DNA of 64,000 bases, from contig CAMBLM010000006.1 in assembly GCA_945868475.1 (NCBI GenBank), positions 1 to 64,000 of the forward strand, in the 5' to 3' direction. The notes below the pieces were generated by a model that saw only the letters and a program-made list of their open reading frames with translations, was not told where the DNA came from and ran no database searches. Each line of letters starts with the position of its first letter. Position 1 is the first letter of the stretch. Below, piece after piece: positions 42,717 through 50,584 of the stretch. The position numbers were made by a program, and so were the translations under genes. The stretch comes from an uncultured Ruminococcus sp. GTDB taxonomy: Bacteria; Bacillota; Clostridia; Oscillospirales; Ruminococcaceae.

Positions 42717-42887
42717 ATGAAAAAGAACAAAGACGTAACTCTTATCCAGTTCACAAAGGCAGCACTTCCCATTTCCATTGCGCTTTCGCTTATACTTATG
42801 CTCGGCGGCTTTATCGTCTACAAAGCTATCGCCGCTTATAACCACTATGAACGCTGGAAAGACTATGACGAGTGCGGTTTGTCCTAA
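42717..42887 (+). CDS. Small single-pass membrane peptide (56 aa)
   Basis: A 56-codon frame starting MKKNKDVTLIQF with AAAGGA about 10 bases upstream. Residues about 15-42 form one hydrophobic helix (LPISIALSLILMLGGFIVY), followed by AAYNHYERWKDYDECGLS. It lies 19 bases after the lipoprotein stop and 12 bases before the amidohydrolase start, in line with an operon. Function unknown. Confidence 0.7.
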   Translation: MKKNKDVTLIQFTKAALPISIALSLILMLGGFIVYKAIAAYNHYERWKDYDECGLS

Positions 42888-42899
42888 GGAGAAAATTTA

Positions 42900-44060
42900 A
42901 TGTACATCTACAACGCTGAAATACACACAATGGAGGGCGTTAAGCCTTTCATCGGCTATGTCGGCTTCGAGAACGGCAAGATAACCTCTGTCAGCGAGGG
43001 TGAGCCTGCCGATATCCCCTCCGACAGCTTTGACGCAGGCGGAAAGAAGCTTTTTCCGGGCTTTATCGACCCACATTCCCACATCGGACTTATCGGTGAC
43101 GGAATGGGCGTTGAGGGCGAGGACGTAAATGAGGACACTGACCCCGTAACACCTCACCTGCGTACTATCGACGGCATAAACTGCTTCGACCGATGCTTTT
43201 CGGACGCTGTTGCCTGCGGCGTTACCACAGCCGTTACGGGCGTCGGCTCGTCCAACCCGATAGGCGGCGACTTTATCGCTGTAAAAACGCACGGCAGATG
43301 CGCCGATGAAATGCTTATCCGCAAAGTCGGCATAAAATTTGCCCTCGGTGAAAACCCGAAGTCCACATTTTCGGATAAGGACACCGCTCCCGTGACAAGA
43401 ATGGCGACCGCGGCGATCATACGCGAGGCTCTTTTCAAGGCAAAGCGATACCTTGACGATAAAAACTTCGCGATAGAAAACGATGAGTCGCTCCCAGAGT
43501 TCGATATAAAATCGGAAGCACTCATTCCCCTTTTCGAGCATAAATTAAAGGCGCATTTCCACTGCCACCGCGCAGATGATATCATGACCGCTGTCCGCAT
43601 TTCAAAGGAATTCGGACTTGACTATGTGCTTATACACTGTACCGAGGGGCATAAAATTGCCGATATTCTTGGCAGAGAAAACGCATCTGCACTGACAGGT
43701 CCGATCATTTGCGACCGCGGAAAGCCTGAGCTTGCCGAGCTTACGACTGCCAATGCAGACGTACTCAGCCGACACGGCGTAAAAGTTGCAATTTGCACCG
43801 ACCACCCCGAGATCCCCGTGCAGTATCTTCCCACAAGTGCCGCATACTGCGTGAAAGCAGGTCTTCCCAAGGAAGAAGCGATGAAAGCACTCACCATAAA
43901 CGCCGCCGAGATAATCGGCATTGCCGACCGCGTTGGTTCGATAAAGGTAGGAAAGGACGCCGACTTTGCAATTTTTGACGGCGATCCGCTTGAAATAATG
44001 ACTAACTGTTCCGCCGTTTTCATTGACGGAAAGAAAATTTTTGAAAGGAACGACATTTAA
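42900..44060 (+). CDS. Amidohydrolase family metal-dependent hydrolase
   Basis: A 386-aa cyclic amidohydrolase of the imidazolonepropionase/dihydroorotase-like superfamily. The N-terminal beta-sandwich leads to the metal-binding FPGFIDPHSHIGL. Further likely ligands are in KAHFHCHRADD, VLIHCTEGHK and ICTDHPEIP. The C-terminal GSIKVGKDADFAIFDGDPLE closes the beta-sandwich. The substrate is not identifiable; no histidine-degradation or pyrimidine genes are adjacent. AAGGAG precedes the ATG. The fumarase alpha gene follows after 1 base. Confidence 0.88.
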   Translation: MYIYNAEIHTMEGVKPFIGYVGFENGKITSVSEGEPADIPSDSFDAGGKKLFPGFIDPHSHIGLIGDGMGVEGEDVNEDTDPVTPHLRTIDGINCFDRCFSDAVACGVTTAVTGVGSSNPIGGDFIAVKTHGRCADEMLIRKVGIKFALGENPKSTFSDKDTAPVTRMATAAIIREALFKAKRYLDDKNFAIENDESLPEFDIKSEALIPLFEHKLKAHFHCHRADDIMTAVRISKEFGLDYVLIHCTEGHKIADILGRENASALTGPIICDRGKPELAELTTANADVLSRHGVKVAICTDHPEIPVQYLPTSAAYCVKAGLPKEEAMKALTINAAEIIGIADRVGSIKVGKDADFAIFDGDPLEIMTNCSAVFIDGKKIFERNDI

Positions 44061-44061
44061 A

Positions 44062-44904
44062 ATGAGAGAGATAAATGTTTCCGAAGTTGTATCGATCGTA
44101 AGTGAGCTTTGCATCAAGGCGAACCGCAAGCTGCCCTGCTCACTTGTTGAAAAGATAAAAAATTCACCCGATGGCGAAAAATCCCCGACGGGAAGGGAAG
44201 TCCTCTGTGACCTCGTGCGCAATATCGAAGCCGCAGAAAGCGAGAACATAGCAGTCTGTCAGGACACGGGAATGGCTGTTATTTTCCTCGACATCGGTCA
44301 GGACGTCCATTTTGTCGGCGGAAGTCTTTACGAAGCTGTAAATAAGGGCGTTTCCAAGGGTTACACCGAGGGTTATCTCCGCTGTTCGGTCGTTTCCGAT
44401 CCTCTTGAACGCGTAAACACAGGCGACAACACGCCTGCGGTAATACATACACGTATCGTTGACGGCGACAAGGTGCATATCTCGGTCTGCCCGAAAGGCT
44501 TCGGCAGTGAGAATATGTCAAAACTGAAAATGTTCACTCCGTCTGCGACTATCGAGGATATCGAAAACTTCGTTGTTGAAGTTGCATCTGTCGCAGGAAG
44601 CAACCCATGCCCACCAATGGTAATAGGCGTTGGCATCGGAGGCGACTTTGAGCAGTGCGCATACCTTGCAAAGAAAGCCTTGTGCCGAGATATCAGCATC
44701 AAGAACGAAAAGAAGCTTTACAGCGATATGGAAGAGCGCATACTTGAAAAAGTAAACAAACTCGGCATCGGCCCTCAGGGCTTCGGCGGAACGACGACCG
44801 CGCTCTCCGTTGCGATAGAACAAGCACCGACGCACATCGCAGGACTTCCCGTTGCTGTAAATATCGGCTGCCACGTTACAAGACACGCAAGCGACACAAT
44901 TTAA
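44062..44904 (+). CDS. Class I fumarate hydratase (or L-tartrate dehydratase) alpha subunit
   Basis: A 280-aa Fe-S hydro-lyase subunit. The two-subunit enzyme hydrates fumarate or dehydrates tartrate. Likely [4Fe-4S] ligands are the Cys in AVCQDTGMAV, GSNPCPP and NIGCHVTRHA. GIGPQGFGGTTTAL is a family signature. The partner beta subunit, normally directly downstream, is absent; instead a 378-bp repeat element begins, and its end contains this gene's stop codon. Either the beta gene has moved or the subunit works with a distant partner. Confidence 0.9.
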   Translation: MREINVSEVVSIVSELCIKANRKLPCSLVEKIKNSPDGEKSPTGREVLCDLVRNIEAAESENIAVCQDTGMAVIFLDIGQDVHFVGGSLYEAVNKGVSKGYTEGYLRCSVVSDPLERVNTGDNTPAVIHTRIVDGDKVHISVCPKGFGSENMSKLKMFTPSATIEDIENFVVEVASVAGSNPCPPMVIGVGIGGDFEQCAYLAKKALCRDISIKNEKKLYSDMEERILEKVNKLGIGPQGFGGTTTALSVAIEQAPTHIAGLPVAVNIGCHVTRHASDTI

Positions 44905-45278
44905 TGCGTAATTCGTAATGCGTAATGCGTAATTTTAAATGGACAATTGATAATTGACAATTAGCCTCGCTGCTGCGTGAAAGACAATATAACCGTAGGG
45001 ATGGATTCAATATCCGCCCGATGAAATACATAACCTCGACATACGCAAAATGTGTGTAACAATGTAGGGGACGGGTTTCCCGTCCCGCCGCCGCAAGGCG
45101 GTTTGCAATAAAAAACGAACAGACCTATTTCAAAGGAAGCATTCCAATGAAATAGGTCTGTTTTTGTTTGAAATGAATTGCGTTTAAATCGGGCGGATAT
45201 AGACCCCCTACGGTTGATGTTGTCTTTTACGCAATAGCGAAGCCAATTACGCATTACGCATTACGAATTACGCATTAA
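44901..45278. mobile_element. Heptad-bounded element with perfect 34-bp terminal inverted repeats
   Basis: 44901-44934 and 45245-45278 are perfect inverted repeats: TTAAT, four KCGTAAT units, T. The left end contains the fumarase TAA (44902-44904), and the right end contains the lacI stop on the minus strand (45268-45270). Inside are GGGACGGGTTTCCCGTCCC (about 45070-45087), a perfect 15-bp stem (45118-45132 with 45148-45162) with a T-run, and degraded GGGCGGATATAG hairpins at both sides. No coding capacity. It lies exactly between two convergent genes. Confidence 0.9.
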
Positions 45279-46281
45279 AATTCAGCGAAGCCACGGAATC
45301 CTTGTAGACTATCTTTCCCTTGACCTGGATCATTCCTATCGTCGATCTCGGCGAGCGTACCTTCATAAGAAGTGATTCGACTGCTATTTTTGACATTTGC
45401 TCGGTATTTACCTCGACCGTAGTGATGTTCGGGGTGCTTATCGTGCTGTAGACAGAGTTATCGAAGCCCGTGACGGAGATATCTTCGGGTACGCGGTAGC
45501 CATTTTCACGAAGCTGCGAGATAAGGCGGCAGGCTACCTCATCGCAGTTGCAGACGAACGCTGTCGGCATTATCATCGGAAGTTCTATCGGTGTGAGCTG
45601 TCCCGTTTCGCTGTCACGGTCGGAGATGATAAAATAATCGTGAACAGGCATTTTATGTTCCATAAGCGACTTCGTATATCCGAGAAATCTGTCCTGAATA
45701 CTTGATGTGGAGTGGATATTTCCGACAAAGGCGATATTTTTATGCCCATTCGAGATAAGATAGTTCGTTATTTCGTATGAGCCGTAGAAGCTGTCGCTGA
45801 TTATACAGCCGTCCGAGGTCAGTTCGTTGTAAAAGTCGAGGAAAACTATCGGTATCTTCGTATCGAGTGCCGCTTTTGTATAACCGTCCGATACCTGACC
45901 GAGAATAATGATCCCGTCAACGCGCTGGTGGAAGAAAATATCGGGCAGGACGCCGTTGTCCTCATTTTTCTTTGTCAGCGTATGAAAAAAGACATAATTC
46001 CCGTGCTTCTGCATCTCGGTAGAAAGACTTCGTATAAATTTAAAGTAGAAAGAATTGTCCGAAACGTATCTTTCGGCAACGATCAGACCGATATTATTGC
46101 TGAGTGAGCTTTTCTTTAAGGATGTATTCCTGACTTTATAGCCCATTTCGGAAGCGGTCTTTTTTACCTGCTCCCTGAGGGTGCTGCTGACGCCTTTCTG
46201 TCCCGAAAGTGCTTTTGAAACTGCGACCGTGCTTATTCCCAGCCGCTCGGCGATGTCGCCCATTGTAACGCTTTTGCCCAT
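45268..46281 (-). CDS. LacI family transcriptional regulator
   Basis: A 337-aa sugar-responsive regulator. The N-terminal helix-turn-helix VTMGDIAERLGISTVAVSKALSG is classic LacI. A periplasmic-binding-protein-like effector domain (about 65-335) contains GLIVAERYVSD and DISVTGFDNSVYSTI. The start MGKSVTM is preferred, with GGAGGG upstream. It is divergent from the sugar ABC transporter at 46820, its likely target. The C-terminal residues NFNA and the stop come from the repeat element end. Confidence 0.95.
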   Translation of the reverse strand: MGKSVTMGDIAERLGISTVAVSKALSGQKGVSSTLREQVKKTASEMGYKVRNTSLKKSSLSNNIGLIVAERYVSDNSFYFKFIRSLSTEMQKHGNYVFFHTLTKKNEDNGVLPDIFFHQRVDGIIILGQVSDGYTKAALDTKIPIVFLDFYNELTSDGCIISDSFYGSYEITNYLISNGHKNIAFVGNIHSTSSIQDRFLGYTKSLMEHKMPVHDYFIISDRDSETGQLTPIELPMIMPTAFVCNCDEVACRLISQLRENGYRVPEDISVTGFDNSVYSTISTPNITTVEVNTEQMSKIAVESLLMKVRSPRSTIGMIQVKGKIVYKDSVASLNFNA

Positions 46282-46312
46282 TGCTGCCCTCCGTACTGAT
46301 TTTGATACTATT

Positions 46313-46341
46313 ATTTTATCATAAAACTTTGAATTTTGCAA
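46313..46341 (-). promoter_or_regulatory. Predicted promoter of the lacI-type gene
   Basis: On the minus strand, TTGCAA (46336-46341), a 17-bp spacer and TAAAAT (46313-46318), about 30 bases before the start. Confidence 0.6.
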
Positions 46342-46507
46342 TAGATTTTAACTGATTAATTTTCCGCAATTCACTTAAGATTTAATTATGTAATCCATTT
46401 TATTAACCTCAAAGTTAAGTTAATTTAACTCTTAGATTTAAACATTTATCATTTATATTATTACAAATATATTAATTCAAGCTTGTTTCACTGTTAAGAT
46501 TTTCTCT

Positions 46508-46517
46508 AAAACGTTTT
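46508..46517. promoter_or_regulatory. LacI-type operator candidate
   Basis: AAAACGTTTT, a CG-centred palindrome, lies in the 538-bp spacer between the regulator and the transporter. It shares the AAACGTTT core with the palindrome at 18454-18469 upstream of phosphoglucomutase. Confidence 0.45.
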
Positions 46518-46670
46518 CTCAATTAGTTCATAATTAGTATAATTTAAATAGTAGTGACGGTTTTACGGGCTTATTTTTACATTAAAATTCACTTTGTAGG
46601 AAGCGTTTGTGCAAAGTGCTTTAGATTAACAAATTTAAGTTGTACAAATTGACGCTATTGGCAAAATTGA

Positions 46671-46698
46671 TTGACAAACCAACTTGACCTGTTATAAT
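46671..46698 (+). promoter_or_regulatory. Strong promoter of the sugar ABC transporter operon
   Basis: Consensus TTGACA (46671-46676), a 16-bp spacer and consensus TATAAT (46693-46698), leaving a leader of about 115 bases. A CACTTTG..CAAAGTG inverted repeat lies upstream near 46590-46619. The rest of 46342-46670 is AT-rich with no further signal recognised. Confidence 0.82.
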
Positions 46699-46819
46699 AA
46701 AAGTATAGCAGCAAGTTCATTAACCAATTAAAAACCGATCATACGATATAAGGTTATGAACTTCGCAAATAAGAACGTACATCATCTAAACGTACATTAT
46801 CTATTTGGAGGAATCAACG

Positions 46820-48247
46820 ATGAATTCACAGATGAAAAAAACAGCAGCCGCTGCCGCAGCATTATTAATGGCTTGCTCCGTATTCGCAGGATGCGGTGAA
46901 AAGACAACCGACAACACAGACAGCACAACAACAGCAGCAACAACAAAGGCAGCAGACGCAAGCGCAGACAACGGCGATGCAGCAGATGACACCACAGCAG
47001 ACGCAGCAGAAGCTGACACAGACCTCTCCGGTACTATTAAGGTTCTTCACCACCGTACTGACAGAGATCAGGACGGCACAATGGCAAAGCTTACAGAGGG
47101 CTTCAATGCAATTTATCCTAACGTAACAGTTGAATATCAGTCTTTCACAAACTACGTTGACGACATCGCAACAATGCTCCAGTCCGACAACTACGGCGAC
47201 GCACTTATGACACCACAGGCTATCAAGCAGGCAGAGCTTCCTAACTTCTTCGAGTCATTCGGTTCTTTCTCCGACCTCGACAGCAAGTACTACTGGCTCA
47301 AGGATTATGTTGCTGACGGTCAGGTTTATGCACTTCCTACAGGCGGCACAGCTTCCGGTCTTCTCTACAACAAGAAGGTATGGGCTGACGCAGGCATCAC
47401 AAGCCTCCCGACAACAACTGATGAATTCATCAACTGCCTCCAGCAGATCGCTGACAAAACAGACGCTATCCCTTACTACACAAACTACGCTGCAGGCTGG
47501 ACGATCACACAGTGGCAGTCACTCGTTCTCTCCGCTGCAGGCGATGCTGAATACAATGTAAAGCTCCTCTCAGAAAAGAATGAGCTCTTCTCCGACGGCA
47601 GCCCTTACGATGCTGTTTACGGCACACTCTTCCGCATCTACTCCGACCCTGCTCTTCACGAAGAAGACCCCTCAACAACCGACTGGGAAGGTTGCAAGCC
47701 TGCATTCGCTCAGGGCAAGATCGGTACAATGGTACTCGGTTCCTGGGCGATCTCCCAGTTCCAGGAAGCTGCTGTAAACGCAGGCGAAGATCCCGCAAAC
47801 GTTGGTTTTATGCCATTCCCGAACTCCGTTAACGGCAAGCTTTACTCCGCTTCTTCCAACGACTATATGATGAGCGTAAACAAGAACTCCGCTAACAAGG
47901 ACGCTGCTATGGCTTACGTTAGATGGTTCTGCGATGAATCCGGCTACGCTCAGAACGAAGGCATGATCTCCGGTCTTAAAGGTGCTGCAATGCCTGAAAC
48001 ACTCTCCGCATTTGAAGATCTCGGCGTTGAACTCTTCGTTGAAGCTGCATATCCCGATGACCTCGTTGGCAAGTTCGATGAGATCGCGAAGGATTCCGAA
48101 GTTGACCCATGGGGTGACGCTACAACAAACTTCAAGGTAAGAATGGCTGAAGCTGCATTCAAGGGCGAAGGCGAAGATGCTTACAAGAAGATCTGCGACG
48201 ATGTAAACGCAGCTTGGGACGCTTCCAGAGATAAGATCCTCGGCTAA
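46820..48247 (+). CDS. Sugar ABC transporter substrate-binding lipoprotein
   Basis: A 475-aa extracellular solute-binding protein of the MalE/MsmE (family 1) type. The signal peptide ends in lipobox VFAGC, followed by a Thr/Ala/Asp-rich linker (about 25-75). The binding domain begins at GTIKVLHHRTDRDQDG and includes YALPTGGTASGLLYNKK and the substrate-box-like GTMVLGSWAISQF. ATG 46820 follows GGAGG; an ATG five codons earlier overlaps the RBS. Codon use is C-ending and biased, fitting high expression. First gene of the transporter operon. Confidence 0.95.
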   Translation: MNSQMKKTAAAAAALLMACSVFAGCGEKTTDNTDSTTTAATTKAADASADNGDAADDTTADAAEADTDLSGTIKVLHHRTDRDQDGTMAKLTEGFNAIYPNVTVEYQSFTNYVDDIATMLQSDNYGDALMTPQAIKQAELPNFFESFGSFSDLDSKYYWLKDYVADGQVYALPTGGTASGLLYNKKVWADAGITSLPTTTDEFINCLQQIADKTDAIPYYTNYAAGWTITQWQSLVLSAAGDAEYNVKLLSEKNELFSDGSPYDAVYGTLFRIYSDPALHEEDPSTTDWEGCKPAFAQGKIGTMVLGSWAISQFQEAAVNAGEDPANVGFMPFPNSVNGKLYSASSNDYMMSVNKNSANKDAAMAYVRWFCDESGYAQNEGMISGLKGAAMPETLSAFEDLGVELFVEAAYPDDLVGKFDEIAKDSEVDPWGDATTNFKVRMAEAAFKGEGEDAYKKICDDVNAAWDASRDKILG

Positions 48248-48317
48248 TTTACATAACCGATAATTTCATTTGACCATTTCCTATCCTTAATATTTTTATA
48301 CTGAGTGGACTTTTCCG

Positions 48318-48356
48318 TATGGAACGGCGTTTCCCCCCTATTTTCGCCGTTCCATA
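48318..48356 (+). promoter_or_regulatory. Intercistronic hairpin after the binding-protein gene
   Basis: A perfect 12-bp stem (48318-48329 with 48345-48356) without a T-run, in the 277-base gap before the permease. It is a probable mRNA stabiliser or partial processing site that keeps binding-protein transcript above permease transcript. Confidence 0.7.
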
Positions 48357-48524
48357 TCCTCTCGGTAACAGAAATCGCTAATTAAATTGCGTCTTACGAC
48401 TTGGCACGCATTATGCGCACCAAATTTAATCAACAATTTTCAATTCTCCCAATCTCATTATGCAGACCGTCTTAACATTTTTGACAAAACAATGTTTGGC
48501 GGCTGTTTTTTTCGGAGGCAGACT

Positions 48525-49442
48525 ATGAAAAGCCAAAACAATCTTTTGCAAAAGAACAAACTCGGCAGGATCCGATCGCAGCAGCTTCTGACGGTAATAT
48601 TGTTCCTGCTCGTTCCGTCAATTCTCCTTTTCGTTTTTACATATATCCCTGCACTCAATATGGTGCGCTACAGCTTTGAAAACAGAGATCAGTTCGGTCA
48701 GAATGTAACATTCTGCGGACTTGACAATTATAAAACGGTATTCACAACTCCAGAATACTTTGCTTCGCTCAAAAACAGCGTTTACTACCTCGTCGGATCG
48801 TTTATCCAGCTTGGACTTGCGCTTTTCCTCGCAACTATCCTCTGCTCGAAGATAAGGGGCGCAAACTTCTTCAAGGGCGCACTTTTCTTCCCTTATATGA
48901 TAAACACGGTTGCCGTTGCACTTATTTTCCGCCGCTTCTTCCAGAGGGGTGACGGCGTTACAAACACAGACGGTACGCTCAACACTATTATAACACTTTT
49001 CGGCGGCGATCCCATTAAATTCCTCTCGACAGAGGGACTTGCGAATATCTGCCTCGTGTTCGTTTCGATCTGGCGTTATATCGGTCTTGACCTTGTAATG
49101 TTCATCGGTGCTATCCAGTCAATCTCACCCGACATCTACGAAGCAGCAGACCTCGACGGCGCAAACCGTTTCCAGGTATTCCGCTACATCATAGCCCCCG
49201 GTATCCGTCCTATCATTCTTCTCCAGATGATACTCGCAGTTAAGGGTGCTATCAGCGTTTACGAAATCCCGTACATCATCACGGGCGGTAAATTCGACAC
49301 AAGCACATTCGTTATCCAGACCACCGAAACGGCGTTCAAGTACCAGAAAGTCGGACTTGCCGCCGCGATGACAATGGTACTGTTCCTGATAATCATTATC
49401 GTCACCATTGTCCAGAAGCTCGTTCTGAAGGAGGATAAGTAA
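48525..49442 (+). CDS. Sugar ABC transporter permease (MalF/MsmF type)
   Basis: A 305-aa membrane permease with six helices. The ATPase-contact EAA loop is YEAADLDGANRFQVFRYIIAPGIRPII (about 210-236). The start MKSQNNLL has GGAGG upstream; a longer in-frame start lies in the spacer without an RBS. It partners with the 49445 permease, whose start is 2 bases past its stop. Confidence 0.95.
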   Translation: MKSQNNLLQKNKLGRIRSQQLLTVILFLLVPSILLFVFTYIPALNMVRYSFENRDQFGQNVTFCGLDNYKTVFTTPEYFASLKNSVYYLVGSFIQLGLALFLATILCSKIRGANFFKGALFFPYMINTVAVALIFRRFFQRGDGVTNTDGTLNTIITLFGGDPIKFLSTEGLANICLVFVSIWRYIGLDLVMFIGAIQSISPDIYEAADLDGANRFQVFRYIIAPGIRPIILLQMILAVKGAISVYEIPYIITGGKFDTSTFVIQTTETAFKYQKVGLAAAMTMVLFLIIIIVTIVQKLVLKEDK

Positions 49443-49444
49443 CT

Positions 49445-50296
49445 ATGGATACAACCTACAATAACGGAAAAGCAAAGCGCACAGTCTTTACATTCCTTAA
49501 ATACGCCGTGCTTGTTATCGCCTGCCTTGTTGTTTTTATCCCCCTTGTCGTAGTTTTTCTCGGCTCGTTCAAAAACAACACCGAATTCCTTTCATCGAAC
49601 GTTTTCGCACTTCCGCAGAAGCTTGAATGGAACAACTACAAGACCGCTTTTATGGACGGCAACGTCCTCCTCGGACTTAAAAATACAGGCATTATCCTCG
49701 TTATCTCCTGCATAGGAACTATCATCACAGGTACAATGACAGCTTACGTTGTTCAGCGTTTCAATACGCTTTTCGGCAAGATAATGAAAGGCGCATTCCT
49801 CGTTGCAACACTTTTCCCGAATATCGCAATGCAGGTAACCGTATACCGTATCATGAACTCGTTCCACCTCGTTGGACACATGGCTGCACCGATCATCCTT
49901 TACATCGGCACGGATATCATCTCAATTTACATCTTCATTCAGTTCCTCAACAATATCTCCTATTCGCTCGATGAAAGTGCAATTATGGACGGCGCAAGCT
50001 ATTTCACCGTTTATCTCAAAATTATCCTCCCACTTTTAAAGCCAGCCATCGCAACAGTGCTTACCATCAAAATGATAAGCATCTATAACGACTTCTATAC
50101 TCCGCAGCTTTATATGCCTTCCGAAAAGCTTGCCGTTGTTTCAACAGCACTCTACCGCTTCATCGGACCTTACGGCGCAAAGTGGGAAATAATCTTCGCA
50201 GGTATCGTTATCTGTATAATCCCAACGCTCATCATATTCCTCTGTCTGCAAAAGCAGATATATGCAGGACTTGTAAACGGTTCTGTAAAGGAATAA
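49445..50296 (+). CDS. Sugar ABC transporter permease (MalG/MsmG type)
   Basis: A 283-aa second permease with six helices. The EAA loop is LDESAIMDGASYFTVYLKIILPLLKPA (about 177-203). It completes the membrane channel. No ATPase or glycoside hydrolase gene follows, so the transporter likely uses a shared MsmK/MsmX-type ATPase encoded elsewhere, as is usual for this class in Firmicutes. Confidence 0.95.
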   Translation: MDTTYNNGKAKRTVFTFLKYAVLVIACLVVFIPLVVVFLGSFKNNTEFLSSNVFALPQKLEWNNYKTAFMDGNVLLGLKNTGIILVISCIGTIITGTMTAYVVQRFNTLFGKIMKGAFLVATLFPNIAMQVTVYRIMNSFHLVGHMAAPIILYIGTDIISIYIFIQFLNNISYSLDESAIMDGASYFTVYLKIILPLLKPAIATVLTIKMISIYNDFYTPQLYMPSEKLAVVSTALYRFIGPYGAKWEIIFAGIVICIIPTLIIFLCLQKQIYAGLVNGSVKE

Positions 50297-50300
50297 TACT

Positions 50301-50415
50301 AAGGAAACGCTGATTAATACGTTTTTGCCATTTTTCAAAATGTCCTCAAAGACGTAAACTCGTACATTTCTCAAAATGGCAAAACGAACGCTTCGCTTTA
50401 ATCAGCTTTTTCCTA
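50301..50415. mobile_element. Palindromic insertion with AAGGAAACGCTGATTAA-type ends
   Basis: A 115-bp element, 5 bases after the permease stop. Its ends are imperfect inverted repeats (50301-50317 with 50398-50414), with a second inner pair (TTTTTGCCATTTTTCAAAATG against CATTTCTCAAAATGGCAAAA). No coding capacity. It adjoins the next element without a gap. Confidence 0.7.
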
Positions 50416-50506
50416 ATCTTTGATGAATGTGTAGACAAAAAATCGGCACAAAAACCATTTATGCAAATTTTTGCTTGATTTTTTGTACACATCCAAATCA
50501 AAGATT
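50415..50506. mobile_element. ATACTAA-superfamily element, type B variant with AATCTTTGAT ends
   Basis: A 92-bp palindrome with ends AATCTTTGAT and ATCAAAGATT. It keeps the type B core (GTAGACAAAAAATCGGC and GCTTGATTTTTTGTAC), showing that the ends can change while the inner stem is conserved. Confidence 0.72.
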
Positions 50507-50543
50507 TGTATAATTTCATACTTCTCCATATTCTCCTAAAGAT

Positions 50544-50577
50544 GGACCGCCCGACAAGCTTTTTTGTCGGGCGGTCC
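50544..50577. terminator. Strong hairpin terminator between convergent genes
   Basis: A perfect 14-bp GC-rich stem (50544-50557 with 50564-50577), with T-rich sequence on the plus side. It lies 7 bases from the TtcA-like stop and would end transcription from both sides. Confidence 0.85.
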
Positions 50578-50584
50578 GTTTTAT

